Below, in pieces: positions 1 to 5,707 of a stretch of 13,136 bases of DNA. The DNA is from Ornithomonoglobus_A sp034090805 (lineage in GTDB: Bacteria > Bacillota > Clostridia > UBA1381). Every line of letters begins with the position of its first letter. Position 1 is the stretch's first letter. Below the pieces are notes generated by a model. The model had not been told where the DNA came from and did no database searches. It worked only from the letters and a program-made list of their open reading frames with translations. The position numbers and the translations under genes were made by a program. The stretch spans positions 1 through 13,136 of the forward strand of contig JAXDRV010000065.1 in NCBI GenBank assembly GCA_034090805.1, written 5' to 3'.

Positions 1-196
1 CTTTTGAACGGTCAAGAGCAAGCCGCTGCGCGGTGCTACGTTCGGTGCAGAACTTTAAATTTGCTCCGGCTTAGAAAATCTAAAAATATGATATTGGAAA
101 TTTAGTGTATTTTATGACTGTACATATATTGACAATTCCAAAAAACTACATAATAGTAAATGAAAAACTGTTTCAGACAAATAAAAACGAGTGATA
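1..196. other. Left-edge sequence without a supported gene
   Basis: No gene can be supported here. The first ~75 bases are clearly GC-richer than the AT-rich stretch that follows. Frame 1 is open from the edge to a TAG at 103-105 (34 codons), which could be the 3' end of a gene cut by the window, but the translation is arginine/leucine-rich and matches nothing I recognise. A TTGACA at 129-134 lacks a good -10 partner. An imperfect dyad, TGAAA-N5-TTTCA, lies at 161-175, just upstream of the regulator promoter. Confidence 0.4.
161..175. promoter_or_regulatory. Imperfect palindrome, possible operator upstream of the regulator promoter
   Basis: TGAAA (161-165) and TTTCA (171-175) form an inverted repeat around a 5-base centre. 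It ends 21 bases before the -35 box of the promoter at 197-225, a position used by activators and some repressors. It resembles a catabolite-response element in its outer arms but lacks the central CG, so a CcpA site is not supported. The role is inferred from position only. Confidence 0.25.
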
Positions 197-225
197 TTGA
201 CAGTGGTGTACCGTTGTGATATAAT
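197..225 (+). promoter_or_regulatory. Consensus sigma-A promoter of the AraC-family regulator
   Basis: TTGACA (197-202) and TATAAT (220-225) are separated by exactly 17 bases, and a TG (217-218) one base before the -10 adds an extended -10. All twelve hexamer positions match consensus. Transcription would start near 232 and leave a leader of about 87 bases before the regulator start at 319. A fully consensus promoter for a regulator suggests it is made without help from an activator unless an operator blocks it. Confidence 0.85.
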
Positions 226-251
226 ATAATTATCAATATTGAAATCTTGAA

Positions 252-292
252 GAAAAACATGAGCAATCATGCAACGGAATCGAAAAACATGA
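252..292. promoter_or_regulatory. 11-bp direct repeat in the regulator leader, possible autoregulatory site
   Basis: GAAAAACATGA occurs at 252-262 and again at 282-292, exactly 30 bases apart start to start, about three helical turns. The first copy overlaps a perfect palindrome, CATGA-N4-TCATG (258-271). Both lie downstream of the predicted transcription start, where a bound protein would act as a roadblock or the RNA would fold. AraC-type regulators often bind direct repeats, so self-repression is a reasonable guess, but there is no direct evidence. Confidence 0.35.
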
Positions 293-318
293 TGGTAAAG
301 GAAGTGGAGGTGTTATAG

Positions 319-1164
319 ATGCCTATGAATGTGCCGTTCTGTATGATGACATATAAGCATCCAAACTTGATTCAGTTCGAGCATTCGCATGCGTTTTTTG
401 AGCTTGGATATATAAGAGAGGGGAACATTGTTCATTCCTTCAAGGACAAAAGCGTATACGCTCAAAAAGGTGATTATTTTATCATAGATATTGGCGATAT
501 TCACAGCTATAAGTCATCAAAAAGTGATGACTTATTGGTGATGCAGAATTGTTTGTTTTTGCCGTCTGTGATAGACAATTCCATGAGGAACTGTGAAACC
601 TTTAGGGAAATGATTTCATCGCATCCCTTAAATATAGCGTGGGATATGTTAGAGCAGAACCCGACATCCACAATTTTTCATGATGAAACAGGCGAGATTG
701 GTGTGATGCTGGATATACTTGCCAGAGAAACTAATGGAAAGGACTGTCATCCGCAGGTTTTAAAGGGATTGCTTTCAACGATTTTGGTTACAACAATGCA
801 AAAAATTATGACAATCAATTCCAGCAGCTCCAGCGATATTATAAATGCAATTTTGAAATATGCGTCCGAGCATTATTTTGAAGATAATATTCTGACATCC
901 TTATCCCGGGAAATTCACTATTCCCTGCCGTATTTAAGCAGTGTTTTTAAGAAAAAAACCGGACGCTCATTTAAAGAGTATATACAAAAGCTACGCATTG
1001 AAGAGGCGTGTCGGCTTTTAATCAGCAGTAACTATAAAATCAGCTATATCAGCAGTCTTGTAGGCTATAGAAGTGAAACGCAGTTTCACAAGATCTTTAT
1101 GGAATTTACCGGAACGACACCGAAAAAATATCGTACGGAGAAACGGAATGAAGGGCTGTTTTGA
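319..1164 (+). CDS. AraC-family transcriptional regulator with cupin-type sensor domain
   Basis: This is a two-domain, 281-residue DNA-binding regulator, the usual size for AraC/XylS proteins with an N-terminal sensor. Residues ~15-100 look like a small beta-barrel (cupin_2/AraC_binding): HSHAFFEL at 22-29 and KGDYFIIDIGDIHSY at 50-64 match the conserved barrel strands. Residues ~172-275 hold the two helix-turn-helix units: the first around SLPYLSSVFKKKTG, the second around ISSLVGYRSETQFHKIF and ending with the family signature GTTPKKYR. The start at 319 has GGAGG at 306-310, eight bases away. It has its own consensus promoter and a terminator 145 bases downstream. The hydrolase genes next door suggest it senses a sugar or oligosaccharide and controls them; the ligand cannot be read from sequence. 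The family assignment is secure; the target genes are inferred from adjacency. Confidence 0.93.
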   Translation: MPMNVPFCMMTYKHPNLIQFEHSHAFFELGYIREGNIVHSFKDKSVYAQKGDYFIIDIGDIHSYKSSKSDDLLVMQNCLFLPSVIDNSMRNCETFREMISSHPLNIAWDMLEQNPTSTIFHDETGEIGVMLDILARETNGKDCHPQVLKGLLSTILVTTMQKIMTINSSSSSDIINAILKYASEHYFEDNILTSLSREIHYSLPYLSSVFKKKTGRSFKEYIQKLRIEEACRLLISSNYKISYISSLVGYRSETQFHKIFMEFTGTTPKKYRTEKRNEGLF

Positions 1165-1308
1165 AAGCTGCATTGATTCACTTTCCGCTGCGCCCTGTCG
1201 GTTAAACTATAAGGTATGTTTTGTGTCGGGTTGCCCGTGTTACTTTTTATTTAAATTATTGATAAGAGTTTAATGGGCTAATTCCACGTCTGTCAAGCAA
1301 TTCTTTCA

Positions 1309-1333
1309 AAAAAAACGCCTATGGCGTTTTTTT
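1309..1333 (+). terminator. Intrinsic terminator after the regulator gene
   Basis: ACGCC (1315-1319), loop TAT and GGCGT (1323-1327) form a tight GC-rich stem followed by TTTTTT. The flanking A and T runs extend the stem to 11 bp (1309-1319 with 1323-1333). Because an A run precedes the stem, it could also stop transcription from the opposite strand. It separates the regulator from the hydrolase operon. Confidence 0.85.
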
Positions 1334-1373
1334 AGTGGTTTATAAATTCAAAAATAAAAATTAGATAAAATAT

Positions 1374-1404
1374 AAAACATTATTTTGGAGAATAATGATT
1401 TTTT
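1374..1404 (+). terminator. AT-rich hairpin followed by a T run, possible second terminator
   Basis: CATTATT (1378-1384) and AATAATG (1391-1397) form a perfect 7-bp stem with loop TTGGAG. Flanking AAA/TTT can add three pairs beyond an A-A mismatch, and TTTTTT follows at 1399-1404. The low GC content makes it a weak terminator by itself, so it may be a protein-binding palindrome instead. Confidence 0.35.
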
Positions 1405-1428
1405 ATTGACAATTTACAAAGTTTTTAT

Positions 1429-1455
1429 AAGCAAAGCCTGCGTTGCTTGTTTTTA
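1429..1455 (+). terminator. Hairpin with T tail, possible third terminator
   Basis: AAGCAA (1429-1434) pairs with TTGCTT (1443-1448). A small inner GC/GC pairing is possible in the loop, and GTTTTT follows immediately. It lies 96 bases after the main terminator and could act as a backup stop or as a leader structure if a promoter exists upstream of it. No convincing promoter was found between 1333 and 1429. Confidence 0.35.
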
Positions 1456-1529
1456 TATTTTAATTCGAATCACTAATGGTTCAAAATAGAATCGGAGTTA
1501 TAAATTGCTAATTTTTTTCAAAGACATTA

Positions 1530-1558
1530 AGTAAGTGAGTATAAAATTAGTAAATGAG
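1530..1558. promoter_or_regulatory. Direct repeat next to the hydrolase promoter, candidate regulator site
   Basis: AGTAAGTGAG (1530-1539) and AGTAAATGAG (1549-1558) differ at one position and start 19 bases apart. The second copy ends 26 bases before the -10 box, so it abuts the place where a -35 element should be, and no good -35 is present there. That arrangement fits a promoter that depends on an activator of the AraC class bound to tandem sites. This is inference from layout. Confidence 0.4.
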
Positions 1559-1581
1559 AGTGTTTTTTTTTGCTCTTTTCT

Positions 1582-1590
1582 TGTTATAAT
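1582..1590 (+). promoter_or_regulatory. Extended -10 promoter of the hydrolase operon
   Basis: TGTTATAAT (1582-1590) is a perfect extended -10: TG, one base, then TATAAT. The position 17 bases upstream is part of a T run with no recognisable -35. Transcription would start near 1597, about 60 bases before the start codon at 1657. The strong -10, missing -35 and adjacent direct repeat together suggest regulated rather than constitutive expression. Confidence 0.6.
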
Positions 1591-1644
1591 TATATTATCG
1601 TATTAATTGTATGCGGTGGTTGGCGTTTAGCAAAATTTGTTGGT

Positions 1645-1656
1645 GAGGAGAAACGT
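1645..1656 (+). promoter_or_regulatory. Ribosome binding site that fixes the hydrolase start
   Basis: GAGGAG at 1645-1650 lies six bases before ATG 1657. The same frame is open upstream to a TTG at 1570, but that codon falls in the promoter and has no Shine-Dalgarno sequence, so 1657 is the chosen start. Confidence 0.8.
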
Positions 1657-3138
1657 ATGGTGAAGGTGAGCAAAAACTTTATTCCGGAGATATCAGTAAA
1701 GTGTTATGATTATTTTTGTACTTGGCAGTCACAAGCTGACTATGCGAAAAAAAAGCATGGTGATGTCAGAGATATGAGAAATAGCATAAACAGCGAGTTT
1801 TTGTTTTCAGAGGATGGAGTTTTAAAGAATTATTTCAAGGGCAACCGAGAAAATATCATTGTTGTTTTAGATGATGGATGGGATGTTCCATATGATGCAT
1901 CGAATTATGATTTTACGGATTATTCGGCGTTTGGTTCGCTTGAACTGAATGAAGACAGATTTCCGCAGTTTGCGGGAGAGCCGAGAGAACGACTGAAAAA
2001 GCTGTGCGACTGTATCAAGGGCATGGGATATGCCGGAGTCGGCATTTGGGTATGCGCAAATGCAGTGGGGGAAAAAGAGGAGAATTGCTTATCAGAAGCG
2101 GAAATGCGGGAATACTGGAAGGAACGAGCCAAATGGTGCGAGTATGCCGGTGTTGAATATTGGAAAGTGGATTGGGGCATATATGAGCATGATATTGCAT
2201 TCAGAAAAATGCTGACTGATATAGTACACGAATATGCCCCTAATCTAAAGATTGAACATTCTGTCCCGCAAGATGCATGGCATTTTGGAACAGAAAACGA
2301 AACTATTATGGATGAATATGAGGGTGTTCTTCCGATTTCGGACTACTTTCGTACATATGATGTTTTGTCAAAGCTGGAAACGGCGGTGACACTGTATCGG
2401 ATAACAGAATGTGTTCATGCGTCTGAAAGCGCAAACGCAAGCGAGTGTATATTAAATGTGGAGGATGAGCTTGAAATTGCGGCTGCGCTGGGTTGCAGTG
2501 CGGGAATTATGCGCCATCCCAAATGGATGCCGGAACGGGATAACAAGATACGGGCGGTTTTGAACTGGCACAAGATTGCGCCGCCGTTTCCACTGGGGGC
2601 AACGCCGATTAAGCTGTCGAAACAAACGCTTACAGATACATATTCATTTGAGGGTTTGCAGGAAAGTCATTGGCTGTATGAGATTGCAAACGGAAAAACG
2701 GCGGAAATTGAGTGCCCTGCAATTATAGCAAGAAATACCGAACTTCCGGTTGTGACATCAAAAGGAGAAGCACCGTTTGTCGTGTGCTCGCTAAATCCGA
2801 GCAGCGGAGCTTATACTATTGGATTTTTGAAAAGAACCTTTGGTGGGGCAGAAAATCGTGAGCTTTTATGCGATGCGGAGATTCAATTGAGCGATTTCAA
2901 AGCGCCGATAGGCATATTCGGCAGATTTTCAAAGATTACTGTGCGGTTTGATGAAAGCATAAGGGGCGCAAGGCTTTATATGCAAAAGCTTGACGCGGAG
3001 GAAACCTTTGATATTACACATTGTGTAAATGATGCCGGAGACAGCTTCACTATAGATTCGGATGAACTTGTAGATAACGGGATTTTAATGGAAGCGAACG
3101 GAATTTTGCTTCAATTAGAGCCCGAAAAAAATTTTTAA
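1657..3138 (+). CDS. Cytoplasmic GH-D clan glycoside hydrolase (alpha-galactosidase-like, GH36/GH27 type)
   Basis: The product is 493 residues with no signal peptide, so it should act on imported sugars in the cytoplasm. The TIM barrel begins at YFCTWQSQ (19-26, strand 1). VLDDGWD at 70-76 carries the substrate-binding D-G-W motif of clan GH-D. YWKVDWG holds the probable nucleophile Asp172 in the K-x-D context of GH27/GH36. SDYFRTYD supplies R232 and a candidate acid/base, Asp235 (or Asp229). Residues from ~350 look like a C-terminal beta-sandwich. It lacks the large N-terminal supersandwich of classical ~700-residue GH36 enzymes, so it is a compact relative. Exact specificity (alpha-galactose, alpha-N-acetylgalactosamine, beta-L-arabinopyranose or other) cannot be read. 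The first RBS of the array leading to protein A starts 3 bases after its stop, which argues for co-transcription. Clan is fairly secure, family and substrate are not. Confidence 0.75.
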   Translation: MVKVSKNFIPEISVKCYDYFCTWQSQADYAKKKHGDVRDMRNSINSEFLFSEDGVLKNYFKGNRENIIVVLDDGWDVPYDASNYDFTDYSAFGSLELNEDRFPQFAGEPRERLKKLCDCIKGMGYAGVGIWVCANAVGEKEENCLSEAEMREYWKERAKWCEYAGVEYWKVDWGIYEHDIAFRKMLTDIVHEYAPNLKIEHSVPQDAWHFGTENETIMDEYEGVLPISDYFRTYDVLSKLETAVTLYRITECVHASESANASECILNVEDELEIAAALGCSAGIMRHPKWMPERDNKIRAVLNWHKIAPPFPLGATPIKLSKQTLTDTYSFEGLQESHWLYEIANGKTAEIECPAIIARNTELPVVTSKGEAPFVVCSLNPSSGAYTIGFLKRTFGGAENRELLCDAEIQLSDFKAPIGIFGRFSKITVRFDESIRGARLYMQKLDAEETFDITHCVNDAGDSFTIDSDELVDNGILMEANGILLQLEPEKNF

Positions 3139-3140
3139 TA

Positions 3141-3230
3141 AAGGAGTGAGGAAAAATGATGAAGGAGTAAAAATGATGAAGGAGTAAAAATAATGAAAGA
3201 GGAAAAATAATGAAAAAGGAGCGAGGAAAA
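3141..3230 (+). promoter_or_regulatory. Tandem Shine-Dalgarno/mini-ORF array before protein A
   Basis: Four start sites with their own Shine-Dalgarno sequences precede the likely start of protein A. AAGGAG (3141-3146) leads to ATGATGAAGGAGTAA (3156-3170, peptide MMKE). Its internal AAGGAG then serves an identical 15-base mini-ORF at 3173-3187, a 17-base period. That serves a third mini-ORF (3193-3210, MKEEK) whose stop overlaps a fourth start as TAATG (3210). The fourth is in frame with protein A, and its own coding bases contain the AAGGAG (3216-3221) used by ATG 3231. The array probably arose by slipped-strand duplication of one RBS-start unit. It may tune translation by reinitiation, or simply be neutral. 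Confidence 0.7.
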
Positions 3231-5558
3231 ATGATGAAAAACAGTAGAAGAACATTCAAACAGTGGTCGGCGGCATTTCTTGCCTTGTGTATGCTGACTG
3301 CAGTAGTGCCGGCGGGTGCGGAGGTAGCGTATATCTCACCGCGACCGAATACAGGCGTGCCTGAAGGGTCGGCATATACAACACCGGCAACATATAAATT
3401 TACGGTTGACGGCAAGGGCTTTGTACTGCTTGATAACGATGAATCGACTTATTATGTGACAACCACGGATGCCTATGGCGATATGGAGACAATTTCGGGA
3501 GATAACATTACTGATGTATCTGAGCCCACAGGTAAGCAGATTAACTATGACGCATATAAATCCAATACGTTTTTAAACGTAGACTTTTTAACAAGCGGAA
3601 ATAACTTCACTTCATCGGGCAATGACACAGAAACCTATTATAAATTGCCGCAGGGAATTATTGACAACATTGACAAAACTCATGTGTGGAAAAGATTTGT
3701 TAACGATACTCAATATGAAGCAAGAGCACCAAGAGAATACACTACGGGTGTTTCGCTGCTTTCATGGACGGACTTTACTACATATGCCGGAAAGCTTGGT
3801 GTAAGAGATGTGTTCAACGATCCCAATGTTGCATCGACTGCCGGTAAATACTATTATCTTCGTGATTCACACGCTTGGGGCGGCAACGGAGCTGTACTGA
3901 TGTTTGGTGACACCGGTGAAAATTCAAGCGTCACTGTATACGGCAATCAATGGGGGATGAAGTACGGGCTTTTAAGACCGGCGTTTTACTTGAAAAAGGA
4001 TTTCTTTAAGACAACAAAAGTTGATTTGAGCACAGCCGGCGAAACCGTCAGAATGGCTATACTCAATGCCTGCACGGAAACAGAGTTATCCAATCTTTAC
4101 ACTGATGATGAGCGTAGTACATACTTTGGGTCTAAAAGCCCCATCAAGGTCACAACTGCTGTGCGCAGCGGAGCAGAGCTTGCTGATGTGAAGCTGCTTG
4201 ATACCCTGACTGCAAGCGTGAGCGAGGGTGTGGCGACTGAATATAAATGGCAGACAAGGACCGATGAAAGTGATAAGTGGACCGAAATTGACGGTGCCAC
4301 ATCAAATGAGTACATTGTAAGTGCGGCGCAGGCGGGCAAGCAGGTGAGCTGTGCGGCAAAGGTGGACGGCGTGTGGATTTACAGTGACGCGGTACAAATT
4401 CCAATGTATGAAGCTGTTGTAACGGGTGATAAAGTTGCTGCGCCTGCCGAAACAGTGAATACAACGCCCGCAACAGATAAGTTTGTGGTTGACGGCAAGG
4501 GCTTTGTGTTGCTTGACACCTTTGATAACGACGAGTCGACCTACTATGTGACAACTACGGACGCTTACGGCGATATGCAGCTCAAAACAGAAGGCAAATG
4601 GTGGACTCTTTCGGGCAAGGAGATTAACTATGATGCATATTATTCCGTTGCGTTCTTAAACGGAAAGTTTTTAACAGATGGAAATAACTTCACTGCACTT
4701 GCCAATGACACAACAACCTATCACAAGCTGCCACAGGGAATTATTGATAATATAAACCAAAACCATGTGTGGTGGAGATTTGTCAATGACCACAGAAAAC
4801 AAGAAGATGTTAAGAGTACATATCAGGCAGGAGTTTCATTCCTTTCGTGGACGGACTTTACTACATATGCCGGTAAGCTTGGAGTCAAAGACGGATGCTT
4901 GAATTCAAATGTTGCAAATGCCGATACATACTTCCTCAGAGATACAAACAACTGGGGCGGCGATACTTCTTTGGCACTGTTTTGTACCGCAGATAATCAA
5001 TGTAAGCATTGGGGGCAAAATGTAAGGCAGTACGGATTTGTGAGGCCGGCATTCTACTTAAAGAAGGACTTCTTTAAGAATACAAAACTTGATTTAAATG
5101 CAACGGGCGAAAATGTTTTGGCAGTTATGCGAAACAATTATTGCATCGAGGATTTGAGCCATCTGTATTCTATGCAGGAGCTTTATGAAAAGGGCTTCAG
5201 TCCGCGCAATTACGCAATGAAGGCAAGCATGACATATACCGGCACAGACGGCGGCACGCTTTCAGGCTTAAACGGAGCGGCGAATGTAAAGGCGGCGGTT
5301 ACAATTGAGAGCGGAAAACCGGAGGCGAAGGATGCTGTTTTGATTTTGAAGGCGGTAGATTCCAAGAATGGGCTTTATATTTCCACAAAGCCGGTTACAG
5401 TTAAGGCAAATGGAGAAACACACGAGGAAATATCACTCGAAGAACTCAAAAACATGACTGACGAGTGTCAGATAGATGTATTTCTATGGGAAAACTTTAG
5501 CTCATTGAAGCCTATAACGGAAAGACTGACATATGGTCAAAGCAACAGTGTGAAATAA
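3231..5558 (+). CDS. Secreted multimodular protein A: lectin-like, Ig-like, lectin-like, tail
   Basis: I do not recognise a named family for the whole protein. From ATG 3231 it has 775 residues; an in-frame ATG at 3210 would add seven. I prefer 3231 because AAGGAG lies nine bases upstream and the signal peptide then begins with a short basic stretch. Residues 1-~31 form a signal peptide with probable cleavage after VPAGA. Lectin-like modules occupy 57-260 and 418-616, an Ig-like module 305-391 lies between them, and a beta-sandwich tail occupies 663-775. Each lectin-like module is followed by a short helical linker (GETV.../GENV... to ...LY). No catalytic motif, transmembrane anchor, LPXTG or SLH domain is visible, so it is probably released or held non-covalently. 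The role is likely glycan or surface binding, inferred from module type and the adjacent glycosidases. It is paralogous to protein B over its whole length, signal peptide included. Confidence 0.85.
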   Translation: MMKNSRRTFKQWSAAFLALCMLTAVVPAGAEVAYISPRPNTGVPEGSAYTTPATYKFTVDGKGFVLLDNDESTYYVTTTDAYGDMETISGDNITDVSEPTGKQINYDAYKSNTFLNVDFLTSGNNFTSSGNDTETYYKLPQGIIDNIDKTHVWKRFVNDTQYEARAPREYTTGVSLLSWTDFTTYAGKLGVRDVFNDPNVASTAGKYYYLRDSHAWGGNGAVLMFGDTGENSSVTVYGNQWGMKYGLLRPAFYLKKDFFKTTKVDLSTAGETVRMAILNACTETELSNLYTDDERSTYFGSKSPIKVTTAVRSGAELADVKLLDTLTASVSEGVATEYKWQTRTDESDKWTEIDGATSNEYIVSAAQAGKQVSCAAKVDGVWIYSDAVQIPMYEAVVTGDKVAAPAETVNTTPATDKFVVDGKGFVLLDTFDNDESTYYVTTTDAYGDMQLKTEGKWWTLSGKEINYDAYYSVAFLNGKFLTDGNNFTALANDTTTYHKLPQGIIDNINQNHVWWRFVNDHRKQEDVKSTYQAGVSFLSWTDFTTYAGKLGVKDGCLNSNVANADTYFLRDTNNWGGDTSLALFCTADNQCKHWGQNVRQYGFVRPAFYLKKDFFKNTKLDLNATGENVLAVMRNNYCIEDLSHLYSMQELYEKGFSPRNYAMKASMTYTGTDGGTLSGLNGAANVKAAVTIESGKPEAKDAVLILKAVDSKNGLYISTKPVTVKANGETHEEISLEELKNMTDECQIDVFLWENFSSLKPITERLTYGQSNSVK
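3399..4010 (+). repeat. Lectin-like module 1 (protein A, first; alpha type)
   Basis: Opens FTVDGKGFVLLD and ends RPAFYLKKDFFK (204 residues). It lacks the TF two-residue insert (LDNDES rather than LDTFDNDES) and has HVWKRF and REYTTGVSLLSW, the features I use to define the alpha subtype. Its variable loop before YGLLRPAF is about 19 residues and has no cysteine. It departs most at the otherwise constant LRDTNNWGGD, here LRDSHAWGGN. Confidence 0.8.
4143..4403 (+). repeat. Ig-like module 1 (protein A)
   Basis: An 87-residue beta-sandwich-like unit with the pattern LLDTLTASVSEG, YKWQTR, W-TEI-GATS-EYIVSAAQAGK and a central Cys (VSCAAK). The spaced W, W, C and the G-x-x-V-x-C turn are typical of bacterial Ig-like repeats that act as spacers. 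Its DNA is nearly identical to the unit at 9646-9906. Confidence 0.7.
4482..5078 (+). repeat. Lectin-like module 2 (protein A, second; beta type)
   Basis: 199 residues, with LDTFDNDES, HVWWRF and YQAGVSFLSW. The variable loop reads CTADNQCKHWGQNVRQ (two cysteines). It is the direct counterpart of module 6 in protein C: same length (597 bp) and the same EGKWWTLSGKEINYD-type loop. Confidence 0.8.
5217..5555 (+). repeat. Beta-sandwich tail module (protein A)
   Basis: About 110 residues ending the protein. The signature is AVLILKAVD-x-x-NG, then KANGETHEEIS, then DVFLWENFSSLKPITERLT. This strand pattern and the LW...KP-T ending are a recurrent feature of secreted clostridial glycosidases, where it probably acts as a structural or attachment module. 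Related copies end protein B and begin protein C. Confidence 0.6.
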
Positions 5559-5574
5559 GATTTAAAATTATTTG

Positions 5575-5607
5575 TGCGGATGGTCGTCTGAAACACGGCT
5601 ATCCGCA
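5575..5607 (+). other. Strong intercistronic stem-loop between proteins A and B
   Basis: TGCGGATGGTCGT (5575-5587) pairs along its whole length with ACGGCTATCCGCA (5595-5607), 13 bp including two G-U pairs, around the 7-base loop CTGAAAC. The bases after it are TCTTAAAAAAAGA, not a T run, so it is not a normal + strand terminator. It sits 17 bases after the protein A stop and 100 bases before the protein B start. It may stabilise the upstream mRNA, cause partial polymerase pausing or set differential expression of A and B. Confidence 0.6.
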
Positions 5608-5693
5608 TCTTAAAAAAAGATTCACATACAGAGCAATCTATGACATTGGGTATGGAGTATTAAAGATGACACAGAGCTATAAGGCTTATGAAA

Positions 5694-5699
5694 AAGGAG
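5694..5699 (+). promoter_or_regulatory. Ribosome binding site that fixes the protein B start
   Basis: AAGGAG at 5694-5699 is eight bases before ATG 5708. An in-frame ATG at 5666 has no comparable site and would put 14 polar residues before the signal peptide, so 5708 is preferred. Confidence 0.8.
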
Positions 5700-5707
5700 T
5701 ACGAAAA

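Noticed and set aside
129..156. TTGACA at 129 as a second regulator promoter
   Set aside because: The best -10 candidate at a usable distance (TAATAG at 151) is poor, while a perfect promoter lies at 197-225.
1073..1273. Small + strand frame overlapping the 3' end of the regulator
   Set aside because: Mostly inside the regulator gene in another frame, without an RBS and without recognisable content.
1570..1656. Upstream extension of the GH-D enzyme from TTG 1570
   Set aside because: It overlaps the extended -10 promoter and has no Shine-Dalgarno sequence; ATG 1657 has GAGGAG six bases upstream and begins just before the conserved barrel strand.
5558..5707. Ordinary intrinsic terminator after protein A
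   Set aside because: The stem-loop is strong but is followed by TCTTAAAAAAAGA and not a T run on the + strand.
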